From Amphimedon queenslandica (lineage: Eukaryota; Porifera; Demospongiae; Haplosclerida; Niphatidae), in contig NW_003546243.1 in NCBI RefSeq assembly GCF_000090795.2, positions 765,880 through 829,879 on the forward strand: DNA of 64,000 nt. The letters run 5' to 3'. A program made the position numbers and the translations under genes. Shown here piece by piece: positions 1-12,200 of this stretch; position 1 is the stretch's first letter; each line of letters begins with the position of its first letter. The notes under the pieces are model-generated. The model did not search any database. It worked only from the letters and a program-made list of their open reading frames with translations, and had not been told where the DNA came from.

Positions 1-95
1 TCACTTGATGTGTATACATGATATTATGCTTTAAAGGCTGATTCCAATCAAAATTGGATTATTATAAATTTGATCTAACTGAATCCTTTTCTTAG

Positions 96-2467
96 AATAC
101 TGATATATTGGTGAAGCTACTCCAGGATTGCAAGTACATTGAATTTGAGAAGCACATCAAGTCACTTGTAGATATGTTCAGCCAGGCAACAGGGTAGGTA
201 GTGACTGTTGTGTATTGTGTAACTATTCTGCTTCCTTAAAGGCAGGATACAGCCGTCCTTTTGCTTAAAGCTGTGTTTGCAATTGAGAGCATTTTATCAA
301 GTATAGAAAAGTGAGACTATATTTCATAAAACCCTTAGCTTACTCTCTCTCTCTCTCCCTCCTCTTTCCTTCCCTTCTCTCAGTCCTAATTATTCTAATC
401 CGATTGATTCTATTCTTCTAAATCATCTTGGTATTGTCACTCCTCGTAAAGCAGGTTATTAATAAGTCACATTTTGTGCTTTAATGGTAAAACAATGCTC
501 TCCTTAGGGCTCCCAATGAAGCTGACTTTCTTTATCACTCCATCAGAAGGTATCAGTGCTGGCTTGAATCAGGAATCATCCAGCTCCATTATAGAAGGTT
601 TGAAAGATCATTGATTAACTAATGATAGCCATTTTTTTTCTTATTGAAGGTGAGCTTGATGTTGGTATTTCTGCTAAGGTCCAAGTGGAAAGGAGCAGTA
701 CCCAGTTTTATCGCCTGCCGATTGATCCTAATATTTTCAAGTTAGTAAAGAATATGTAGTTATTAATTTGAGATAATATTGCACTTTTTAAACAAAAAGG
801 CATGTTCCATCTTGTAATCCGTTGCAGCTGTTAATAACTCAAAATATTTAACATTTAGTTCATCCCAGGGTGCGTTTGCTCAGCTAACGGAGCAGAACAG
901 TGTCTCAGTTCCCCTCACACTCATCCTCTCATTAAATGAAGACATTCCTATTTGCACTGGAATTGCTGAAAAATTACAACAAACAGTATACCTTACAAGT
1001 ACCTCTATCATCATTATCATCATTATCATTATCATTATTATCATTATTATTTTTATTATTAATTATTATCATCTTTGCTCTCAGCTCAGACTCTACCCTC
1101 ATTGATTGCCCCACATGTTGATCAACTAATAATATCTGAAGCAAGCAAGAAAGTAAAGGTATACATGAATGATCATAAGTGCTTTTTAAAAAATAATAAT
1201 AACCATCTTATTTATTATTAGGATAGCAATGTTGCTAAAGAACACATCACAAATTCAGTACATACTATAGTAAGGAAGTTACATGTACATGTACATGTAC
1301 ATGTACATGTACATGTACATGTACATGTATATTACATGTGTACACTAGTAGTATCTTCCTGGACAAGTGCATGAATACGTTGGACTGGGTGTGCATAATG
1401 AAGTTCCAAATTTACAAAGAGGAGTATTGCTACCCAACCGTAGTGTCCCATTTACTCACCCTGTGCATGTCATTAAGATCATATACGTGAGTAGACTTCA
1501 TGTACATGTGCTTGTAATTATAATTTGTTTATGTTTAATAATGATTTTGTTTGTTTATACAGTTACTAAGACAACAGCTTGTGTACAACACTTTGCTTGT
1601 TAGTTGTTTGACACGTAAAAGGAGAGGGACTGTCCCAGCCACAAGTCAGTTGTTTTGTTATTTGTTGAGAATATTTTTTCTGGGCTTTGTTTAGAATCAC
1701 TCGATGATTATTCATTCCATGTCTCCACCCAGCCACCTGAAGCAATCATCATGGCGACACAGCTCCTCACAACAAAAGGAGGAGTCATACCTTTGAAATG
1801 TACAATAATAATTGCTTTATCATCGCCTTGGTCCAATTAATCCTGGCTCTTTCAATCTTTTATCTCTCATTTGTAGTTAAGTTTGTAATTCCACAAGAGA
1901 AGGTTGCACCAACTCAGCCTGTCCTCCACTTACAAGCTGGTAGTGATGATCAGTCAATGGAGCAGTCACCATCACTGAATAAAATATTAGCAAAGTAAGT
2001 CATTGCACTTTAGAGTCACTTTCAACTACAGATACTTTTAATTGCATTAGCCATACAGTTTGTAAATGTAGCATCTGTGACTGAAAGCATTGTAGCATTT
2101 TCACTTTATGCTATGTTTCAACTATTTTGCTTCACTCACACAAATGTTGACATACAACTAGTCAAAAGTTTATGTAATGACTAATGACACTTTACAGTCG
2201 TAAAAGCAAGTGAATTCAAAACTCAATTACATTAGGAGTCTGTCTATACCTGTTACAATACATGCTGGGTTTTCAAGACCTGGCGTACTGCCTCCCTCAG
2301 TTGCAGCTGCTTTCAAAGACCATCAAGATGCATTGAAAGCGTTCAATAGTGAGCTTACGTCATGCGGGATTGCCTCGGGGGATTTCAGCAGCCACATGAC
2401 TAGTTTGTCTGAGCAACAATTGACAGGAGTTGCGGCCGGATTTAAGAGGAAAAGACCTCCAGTTTGA
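96..2467 (+). CDS. MED1: Mediator subunit MED1, 5' end outside window
   Basis: Spliced gene; the first visible exon (96-193) is preceded by an acceptor, so the start lies left of the window. Further exons read at about 242-310, 384-454, 508-597, 650-740, 859-985, 1090-1158, 1222-1269, 1352-1486, 1563-1644, 1695-1799, 1877-1994 and a last exon ending at 2467. MED1 is the Mediator middle-module subunit that contacts activators in the nucleus. Family-like stretches are LLQDCKYIEFEKHIKSLVDM near the start, PMKLTFFITPSEG, the NSVSVPLTLIL...EKLQQ block (family: SANSVDLP...VQKLQ), YLPGQVHEY and LLRQQLVYNTLLVSCLTRKR (family: LIRHQVAYNTLIGSCV). The protein stops soon after this core, so the very long serine-rich tail with nuclear-receptor boxes seen in vertebrates is absent. 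The last splice is uncertain: without it the frame stops near 2211. Confidence 0.78.
1279..1329. repeat. TACATG hexamer microsatellite
   Basis: About eight uninterrupted copies of a self-complementary ACATGT/TACATG unit inside a MED1 intron. The same hexamer forms shorter runs at about 12945-12965, 13000-13015, 30117-30130, 32020-32035, 39325-39345 and many single sites. Confidence 0.9.
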
Positions 2468-2599
2468 CATGCAAAATAGTTTGACATGTAAAATTAACTG
2501 TATAAAACAACAATAATTTTTAAAATGAGTATTAATACTATAAAATCTTTTGTTCTACATGTATGTTCCACATTGTGTCCCATTGTTCTCACTACAGCT

Positions 2600-3898
2600 T
2601 TATGGGTCCATGCATCCCTTTACTTTAAACACCAGTGATGTTTCGTTGCTCATCATGTATCTCTCTACAATTATCTTCTGGAAGGATCCTCCTCCGCTCA
2701 CAATGAGGAGTTTTGCTTGTGACATTACTTTTGCTTCTACTTGTGCCACGAACGCTTCATTCTGAGCCTCTGTGCTACGAAACGAAGTGATCTCTATGCC
2801 CTCTTGTACAAAGAGCTCTTTGTAAAGTTTAATTCCTAAATAGTCTGTAAAATATAGTGTTTTGGTGATGTTAGGATTTTCCTCTCCCACCCCCTTAGCC
2901 AGTTTGATAGTATCTAGTATGCATTTAGTCTCATTTGTCTGACGATGCCTTAAATGGATTTTTTCTGCCCTTATGTGAACTGCAATGAAGTTCTTTGTGT
3001 TCTGCTTACCGAGTTTCTCTGTAAGGAACTCATATGCACTCTGTACTACAAATTGACTGAGTGGTAGGAGTTCTAATGTGGGTGGAAGGGGATGCTTGTT
3101 TATAAATTCTTTTGGGACAGACAGTCTGAAGAGTCTCTTAGGGTCAGGTATGGTGATTCCATGCCATTCCTTAAATATGATAACATATTCATCAAGGTTT
3201 TTAAAGCCGCATCCTGATGCAATGTCCTGAGGTGTTGTTGGGACCTTGGACTCAAGTTTACAGCAACTGTAGTGAGGTGTATTTAATCTTACACTATTTA
3301 TTTTTAAGTTTTTTGCAAATTCGAAATTCTTGCCACATTCTACTAGCAATGGATATCTCACTGAAGGCCTTTGATTGTTGTAATTTATCTTTATAAAGAT
3401 GATCTGTGTCCTTGCAGTGTTGTTTCCAAATGCAATTCTGTAAAACTGGTAAAAGTCTACTAGCCTGGAGAGATTAAGCTGAAGTAGGTTTCTTTGTATT
3501 TCTGCAATGTCATAGATAAGAGAGTAATTCTCGTTTGAAGTACTGTTCTCTGGCCATCCAATCAGCCGAGGACCTTTTGCAAATGGTAATGTGACTTCTG
3601 CTCCCCATTCATTTGCAAACTGGAGCAACGAGTGTAAATTGATTGTACCCATTGTAATTTTCTCCCAATAAGAGACTGCTAGGGCAAATCTTTTTGAACG
3701 AGGGGCTCGACGAGGGGTGAATGCTTCAATGTCAGGTGCTGTTGCAGATCTAGAATGGCTCCATGGCTTCCTTGCCACAAATGCTGATTTTTCCATTCCT
3801 TTTTTATTAGTTTTCATCATGATTGCTAGTCCTAGAAGTAAGCTTGATAGAAGAAGCAGCATGAACAACATTAATATAGACTTATTTAAGACCATCAT
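2600..3898 (-). CDS. type II membrane protein, fucosyltransferase-like
   Basis: Single-exon gene of 432 residues. Residues about 8-28 are a hydrophobic segment after a short cytoplasmic N-terminus, the type II anchor typical of Golgi/ER glycosyltransferases. The luminal part has several N-glycosylation sequons and about eight cysteines. Near residue 310 is FIAVHIRAEK, which resembles the HxR nucleotide-sugar motif of O-fucosyltransferase/FUT8-type GT-B enzymes. Near the C-terminus LLIVSGGGSFQKIIVERYM resembles their final S-x-F block. This suggests transfer of fucose from GDP-fucose, but acceptor and true family are not settled by eye. Its 5' end lies about 165 bp from the divergent PH-kinase gene, so the two may share a promoter. 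Alternative: an unrelated type II secreted-pathway protein. Confidence 0.6.
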   Translation of the reverse strand: MMVLNKSILMLFMLLLLSSLLLGLAIMMKTNKKGMEKSAFVARKPWSHSRSATAPDIEAFTPRRAPRSKRFALAVSYWEKITMGTINLHSLLQFANEWGAEVTLPFAKGPRLIGWPENSTSNENYSLIYDIAEIQRNLLQLNLSRLVDFYQFYRIAFGNNTARTQIIFIKINYNNQRPSVRYPLLVECGKNFEFAKNLKINSVRLNTPHYSCCKLESKVPTTPQDIASGCGFKNLDEYVIIFKEWHGITIPDPKRLFRLSVPKEFINKHPLPPTLELLPLSQFVVQSAYEFLTEKLGKQNTKNFIAVHIRAEKIHLRHRQTNETKCILDTIKLAKGVGEENPNITKTLYFTDYLGIKLYKELFVQEGIEITSFRSTEAQNEAFVAQVEAKVMSQAKLLIVSGGGSFQKIIVERYMMSNETSLVFKVKGCMDP

Positions 3899-4063
3899 AA
3901 AGCAAGTGTGTAACGTAATGTTACTTATGTTATTGCTAATTTGCTATGTGGTTAAAATAATTTTTATAAGTCTAGCATCAATCAATATTATGAAATGAAT
4001 TATTAATGAGCCACACCCATAAAGTGCTGCAGCTAGCTAAAGAACGCGAGGAAGAACGCATAC

Positions 4064-6043
4064 ATGGCGTCTGCTTCAGGTTGTATGGCTCCAGGAAATT
4101 CAACCATTAGATCCATGCAAGGCAGCTTGAAAATGTACAAAAAGAGAAAATGGAAAACTTACTTTTTCAAAGTAACAGGATCAACTTACTTTCATTACTT
4201 TCCACAAAGCAACGTGAGTGATCTAATATAAACTATGTATATATATATATAGATATAGATCTATACAACTTTTCTTATTGAATAGCATAACAAAGCAAAA
4301 AAAGAAGTGTTCCTAACAAAAGTCAAAGGTGTCACTATTCCTCTTTCTCCTCCAAAAGGAGGTGAGTATGTCTTTGAAGTGAGATTTACTAAAGACAAGC
4401 CTTGGGTCCTTAGTGCCTTGACAAATGTCAGTAGATCAAATCTTTTTGTCTTGATTATTGCATAATACACAGGAAGAGAGACACAAGTGGATTGAGACTA
4501 TCTATCCACAGTATAAGCCACCAGAGAGCTTCGTACCAACAGATCTTCCTGGTGACAATGGTCGAGGTAGAGACTGCAGTATACAAAGTTTGGTCTTGCA
4601 TACAAAGGCTGTGGTAGATACAGTGCCCGTGTTTTATAAATACGAACGAAAAGCAAACACAGATGTTGTGACCAAGTCCAGCGAGTTCAATGAAGAGGAG
4701 CAAAAGAAATATATTGAGTTATCAATGCATAGTCAAGTGACTAATGGTATAAATCAACTTGTAGATTCATAGCTATTATCAGCTTCTATTCATGTTGATA
4801 ACTTTTAGATGATCTTGACGCTGACAGTGATGGCTATTTTGTAATGTCCAGCCCTCAATTGTCTGATTCGGTTGTGCAAACATCAATAAAGAACCAAAGA
4901 TCAACCAGTATGATGATCTTATCCTTAACAAGTGCCCCACTGTATTGATGATGTGTTATAGGTCTCAGTCAGCAAACTACAACTGTTGAGCAGCATCACA
5001 TAATTCCTAGTTCTTGCTTATCAAACGAAACCATCATTGGACAAGGTATAACTATAATGAAATGCATATTTCATTCTCAGTTATTCTGTAGGAAATTTCG
5101 GTCAAGTGTGTGTAGCGGATTACCTACCTCTGGTAGGGTCAAGCTCAATCCAAGTTGCTGTAAAGATGCTGTTTGATAGAAATTCACAGGACTCAGTTCT
5201 AAAAGAGTTCAATGTGATGGCATCAACCATGCACCCAAACATTGTGAGACTCTATGGGCTAGTAGTGGACTCAACTGCCATGGGCCTTAGGATTGTCATG
5301 GAATATCTTCCATATGGAGATCTTAAGACATATCTCAAGGTTTAATTTTAATAGGAAGATGAAAGAAATAATTTAATTCCTTTCTCGTATATGCAATAGG
5401 TGTCAGCAAAAAAGCCAGTGAGGACACTGGTGAAGTACATGATTGATGTATCAATGGGAATGCACTACATAGCACAGAAAGGACTCATTCACAGGGTAAG
5501 GTATATCTAATAGATCTATGCCAGCTAATTGGAGATCAGCAACATAATTTTACATTATTTTCTCAGGATTTAGCAGCCCGGAATGTGCTAGTGGGAGAAA
5601 GAGAGACATGCAAGATATCTGATTTTAGTTTGATAAAAGAGCTACCGGCAGACACCTCCACATATCAGAGCTTTACTTCAGTCCCTCTTCCCATTAGGTG
5701 GATGTCACCGGAAGCATTGGTACACAAGGAATTCTCTGAAGCATCAGACATCTGGTCTTACGGTGTACTGCAATGGGAGATGTTTAATCCTGATGAAACC
5801 CCATATCAATCAATGGAGGATGCACAGGTTCTAAAGATATTGAAAATCTGATGCATTTTTTAACAAAAAATATTTTAGGTTGTTATGTACGTTATGAATG
5901 GGAAAAGGCTGTCTCCACCTCGTGAGTGTCCCTATCATATTTCAACAATAATGGAGTCATGCTGGGACTCTGACCCAAGGAAGAGGCCCTCCTTTCTTAA
6001 GCTCACTTCACTACTCACTCACACTAACATGGCTTTTAATTAA
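4064..6043 (+). CDS. PH-domain tyrosine kinase with DFS in place of DFG
   Basis: Nine exons: 4064-4213, 4286-4426, 4473-4746, 4809-4907, 4962-5045, 5092-5339, 5400-5495, 5567-5827 and 5879-6043; all junctions keep frame. The N-terminus is a PH domain (MYKKRKWKTYFFKV ... WVLSALTNEERHKWIETI), followed by a linker and a tyrosine-kinase domain. Visible kinase landmarks are the glycine loop IGQGNFGQV, VAVK, a glutamate in VLKEFNVM, HRDLAARN (tyrosine-kinase type), PLPIRWMSPEAL and SDIWSYGVLQWEMF. The metal-binding DFG triplet reads DFS. No SH2 or SH3 is visible, so it is not a standard Tec kinase. The PH domain suggests phosphoinositide-dependent membrane recruitment (inference). It may be active, since the catalytic Asp and HRD are present, or altered in activation-loop behaviour. 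Confidence 0.85.
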
Positions 6044-6222
6044 AACAATAATTATTGATAATTTTGTATGATATACATGTACTTGCCCCAAAAAAAGACT
6101 CAATTCAAATACATATAAGCATTTAAAATAAAATACCCTTTTATACAATAAATTATTATTTCATTTAGACATTAATTTATAGATTAATAATAATTTGAAA
6201 TTTATAATTAAATAATGATAAA

Positions 6223-9200
6223 TTAATAACGTCGTTTTCGAGGCGGAGAATATCCAATAAATACGATAGAATCATCATCATCGCGAAGCAATCCGTCACG
6301 CAATCTACTCTTCCTCCTTTTACGAGGAGGACTTACGTCACCGTCATCATCACGAAACAACCTATCGTCACTCAATCTATCTGCCCTCTTTCTACGTGGA
6401 GGACTTAAATCATCATGATGATAAGGATGGTGCCTACTAGAATAAGAGGGACTGCTTTCCTGTCTCCTATAAGGAGGCACATAGCTATTGCTAAAGTGAC
6501 GAGACGAGTGATGCAATGATGGCAGTGGCTGTCTATAAGAGTCACTGTAGCGACGGTGAAGATTACTACCGCTACTGGAACGACGGTGAATCGGCTCAGG
6601 AGGAGGAGGAGGAGGAGGAGGAGGAGGAGGAGGAGGAAGAGGAGGAGGAAGAGGAGGAGCACGAGAATCATAGGAGAGATGATATGGAGGAGGAAGTGGT
6701 GGGAGAGGTAGGGAGGGATTATGAGAGAAACGGCGCGAGTGATTAGAAGGCGTGCCTTCAATCCTGTTACGAGGGAAATTGCCCTTATAAGGTGTCATCA
6801 TGTCTTCTGGTAATCGGGTGTGTTCGAATGACAGACTCCTAATATCTGAGGAGAGTGGGGAGGGGTGAGAGAGGGGGAGGTGACGAGGGGTGGAGTGATC
6901 GTTGAGTGACATTCTATCTCCCAGTAATGAGTGATGGTTGCCAGAGTGTGTCGAGTGTCTCCTATGGTGATCACTAGAGCCAGAACTATGAGTTCTCCCT
7001 CTGTCGTCATCATTGTCATCGTAGTCTCTTTCTTTTCGTTTCATTTTCTTTGTGTTATGCTTGTCTAGAGTGTTCGGCGTCTCTGGTGACAAGTGATGCT
7101 TGCTCTTTCTTCTCCGATTTTTTGGAAACTCGTGATCTTTGTACTGCGCTATTAATGGGAACTGAATGGAGGGATAGCCACGTGGTCGAGATATTATACA
7201 TTCCTAATATTAAAGGAAAAAATAATAAATTAAGCTAATAAAAATAAATTACTATACAGCATTATTAATTTTTAATATCACTTTATTAGTCACTAGTATT
7301 ATACACAGGATTAAAGGAGACTCACATGAGCAAAATGGCCACTTGCTGCACAGTTACTGCAGTATATTGTTTTAGATTGTTTCTGATTTTCAAGATGAAC
7401 CAATTTAGTATCTTTGTCCTACAAACAGAGACGAAGTAGTGCTTGAACTTGTTATATCACTTACGGTTGTGTTGTGGAACTGACGCCATTTTTCTGGGCA
7501 TATCTATAACAAGATAATTAAAATACCAGCTGTACTATATCATTAGAATTAATTAATGGACAATGTTGCATACTGCCCTTCTAGTGGGCTTCATTTTTCT
7601 TTTATTATACGTTCTCCTCTAGCCAATTTGGCTGTACTGTTTTAAGGCTTCGCAACATGTTGCCAGCAACATTTGTGGTTGGTTACTTTGATCTTGTAGT
7701 AAGCAACATGTTGCCAGAAATAGAAGGCTGTTCTATTTCTGGCAACAAGTTGCTTACAAGGTCAAAGTACCTTAAGCCTACTATTTTTAGCGTCTACTAA
7801 ATTTAGCGATATTAGCGAGATAGCTTTAAATCGCTAAATTAAATAGACGCCAAAATAATTATTATTCATTATAATAGTTATTATTTATAGTTAATTTGGT
7901 TAAAAACGCTAAAATTAGTAACACTAAACATGACTTTTGCTGATTTCGTTAAAATTAGTAGAAGCAAATAATAGTAGGCTTAAGGTAACTACAAAGTTGC
8001 TAGCAACATGTTGCCTAGTGTATGGAGACCTTTATAATACAGAGTGCTTTGTCAACCGACAAATAATTTTTGAGTTATGACCATTTTAAAAAACGGGCCA
8101 ATTTTTGAAAAATACCTAAGGCTATAATAGCCCATGGTTTTTTCCAAAAATCGGCTCCGAAATCACCCCAAATTTTTATTACATTTTCTGATACATATTG
8201 ATGTACTTATGCTATGTAGAAAGTTTGAGCTGATTCCGACAAAAAATTTTCGAGTTATGACCATTTTTAAAAACAGGCCAATTTTTGAAAAATACCCAAG
8301 GCTATAGCCCATGGTTTTTTCCAAAAATCGGCTCCGAAATCACCCCAAATTTTTATTACATTTTCTGATACATATTGATGTACTTATGCTATGTAGAAAG
8401 TTTGAGCTGATTCCGACAAAGAATTTTTGAGTTATGACCATTTTTAAAAACGGGCCAATTTTTGAAAAATACCCAAGGCTATAGCCCATGGTTTTTTCTA
8501 AAAAATCGGCTCCAAAATCACCCCAAATTTTTATTACATTTTCTGATACATATTGATGTACTTATGCTATGTAGAAAGTTTGAGCTGATTCCGACAAAGA
8601 ATTTTCGAGTTATGACCATTTTTAAAAACAGGCCAATTTTTGAAAAATACCCAAGGCTATAGCCCATGGTTTTTTCTAAAAAATGGCTCCGAAATCACCA
8701 CAAATTTTTATTACACTTTCTGATACATATTGATGTACTTATGCTATGTAGAAAGTTTGAGCTGATTCCGACAAAGAATTTTCAAGTTATGACCATTTAA
8801 AAACAGGCCAATTTAAAAAAAAAATAGTAAAATGGTTTAAAATTGACTCCAAAAATGTTTTTAGCCAAATTTTGAGCAATTAAAAAAATTGCAAAAATTT
8901 TATTCTGACTGGAGTCATTGAAAATCTTCAAAAAAAAAACAACATGAGTAATTGAGTAGATGTATAAGCATTAGAAAACAATATAAAGATGGAGATATCT
9001 TTCCTAGCCATTTTTGATGAAATACACTGTACAACAGTACAGGGTCTTTGGCCTGATCTTTGAGCCAGAATAGTCTATGGTTTTTGGGAGGAATTTTTTA
9101 TATTCATTACTCACAGCTTCTATATGTCCTGGCATAAAACACCGCCTACAGCTGACTCTCAGATTAGCAAGACCAGGCTTACAAGGCTGGAGAAAAAGAA

Positions 9201-12200
9201 GAGAGAAGGGATAGATAGAGAATAAAAGTTGAAGAGGAACAATAATAAGGAACAAAAAGAAGCAGGAAAAAGAGAGGAAAGGAGGAGGAAACATTATGAG
9301 CTACTTACTCTTCCTCTATGATTCAATTCAAAGCAGTACTGACACCTTGCTTGTGGGCACCTGCTGCACAAATGATTCACACTGGAACATAAATAGCAGG
9401 TAGGACGACGCTATAACCAAAAATACAATAATAATTAATAAGTAATGATAAGTAATGAATTGGTTCACGTGTAGCATAAGGGCACTTGTAAACATTTCTC
9501 TGAACTATTTTTGGTAACTCATAGCTTAAAGATAGTGCTCAAAATTGGCCCAAACTTTCTGCATATTTAATGATTTATATAATATTATTCTTTCATATTT
9601 ACCAATGGATGTGGACAGACGGTAGTCAAGTGACCTTTCTGACGACAGTTCCCACACTTGACATTCGTTGTATTGTACCTCTTGAATCCATAACGATTAT
9701 CAAACTCATCTCTGCCCTAATAAAACAAAACCGAGTATTGATTGTAACTAATGCATATAATATTCAATAATGATGATGATAAATAAATCATAATAATAAT
9801 ATATGAAATTTATACATGCACATGTAAGGTATAGCATTGACACAAACTTATTAATAATAATAATTATTATTATTATCATTTATTATTATTATCATAAATT
9901 ATATGATGTAATTAGTTAGCATACCATAAAGACATACAATATTGGAACTGAAATAATTAACACAAGCTACAGGTAAACAAACAAATAAATAAATAAATAA
10001 TAAGACAGTCAAGCAGGAGTAGTCACTAATTCCAACATAGCAACTAAACAAGAAAAGGATGCTATTAGGGTAGTCCAACATTCCTCAGAAGCACTTGCCC
10101 ACATACTTTACTAACTGTTTGCCACAAAAATCTAACAGCATCACATAAATTACTCTTGCACAGGATGACATAATGAGCAATGTTACTATTTTTAGACGCA
10201 AATAAAAAGCAATAATTAACAAACAAACACATCATATTGAAAGGAATGCTTCACTATAATATTATTGATACTATTTGCTGTTATTATTATTATTTATTAT
10301 TTATTATCATCATGATAAATAATAAATCTTCACGGTGAAAGTGCATTCAGTTTATGGACTGGCGTCATTGATAATTATCCAAAACAATTCAAACTCGGTA
10401 TACAGTTCATAGACTAGGCATGACAATCAATAACATTACAAAAAAATCTGCTACACATGCACTTTAAAGAGAAGAACCACATGGGCTCCATCAAGAGTAG
10501 ATAATAGTTGCATGTAATAGAGCTAGTACTCCTAAAGTGTAGCCTCTATAATAAGGACAAAGACACCTTTATAATAAGGACATTTTGTAATGTCCCAATT
10601 GGTACTTGCCTATACAAAAGTACCTCTGAAATGAGGACACCTCTGTATTAAGGACAGGTACTGTGGGTCCATAGCATTTTAGAATAAGATGGTCTGTATA
10701 ACTCCATAGATCATGATTGAAGTTTTCTAAACATTTTTCCCAAATTCAATAATTACCACTGAAGTATACGGAAAGTGAATTCAATAAAAATAAAAATGAC
10801 AAAGGTGACAGCTACAGCCAATGTACATGCATAAAAGAGTTTTAGGAGGAAAATAAAGAATGCAAAGAATCTAATTGGATATAAAGAGAGGCCATAGCAA
10901 TGAATGATCATCACTGACTGGAGTAAACAAAATGGCGGTGATATATGCAGAGAGAATGACCAACAGCTGCTAGTTAACTAATTACTAAAACAGATAATAA
11001 GACTGGTTATGGTAAAAGTGAAAATATAACACTGGATGCTACTCATGAAAAGAGTGACAAAGCCTCAATGAGAGACATAACTTCAATCGTATTTACAACT
11101 AGACAGTTATTTATAACTCTAACCTATAACTTAAGTGCTCTCTCTCTCTCTGTCACTCTGTCTCCCTCTTCCTCTCTCTTTCTTCCCTCCAGAGAATGAC
11201 TAAGCAATAACTATTATGATGACACGTACATGTATGGTATATGCAGGTGGAATGAAAATCCAAAAAAGGAAAGGGAAGGAGAGAGGGAGAGAGTGTGTGT
11301 GTGGGGTCTCCAAAATCACCTACAACACACTGAGGCATGAAGACATCAAAAAAAAAGGGAGACTTGATCTCTAGTTACGCAATATAAGCTAATTGATGGA
11401 CTCTCCCAGCTAATAGAGTAAGAGTGACCTTATTGCAACATACAGTGGAGTTAAAAAAGGAAAAAGCAACATGCATCAATCTAAATATATTACAGAGAAC
11501 AAAATAACAGGATTAAGATGCACATGTAGGACTAAATTAATGCATTACACATGCAAACACAAATAATAGTAATTAAGATATAGAACTAATGCAATACATA
11601 CACACACACAAAATAAGCTTCTTATATTGTCTATCTCAGCAGTCATGACCATACATGTACATGTACACTGTAGAAAGGTGTCAGCTAGTAAAGCCAGTAT
11701 GAGTATCAAAGTCTAAAATATAAACTGTCTCTGATGCTACAAGGGGAAATTACTCGAGTGATACTGACTGAGTTATTGCAGCAGTAGGATTGTTAGCTCC
11801 ACTACTGCTTATGGAGATGAGTATTAGGAAAATATGTAAATAAATGAATCACATTAAGACCGCTGAAAAATCCAGGGGGAAAAAGAACGTCCCAATTATG
11901 GCCGTAGCATCAAATAGTTTACCAAAAACAAGAGAAGATATTAAATCACATAATTCACATGTTGTAAACAGCTAGCAGAGCAGAGAAACAGGCTGAGCAT
12001 GTACAGCGTAACCATACAAGAGTATGTACTGGACTGTTAACTTATGCACGTGTGGGAATGTTGAAGGTTTTCAAGTAATAGGATTATAAATATAGAGCTA
12101 GAATGATGCTGCAAAATTTGTGCATGTGACTAATATTGCTGCATCACTTTTTATAAAAATATTAATCATCATCATCATCATCATCATCATTATTAATATT

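Noticed and set aside
6405-6746. Long Leu-rich and Glu-rich ORFs opposite or beside the ZCCHC7 tail
   Set aside because: They are frame shadows of a GGA/CCT simple repeat that encodes poly-proline in the real frame.
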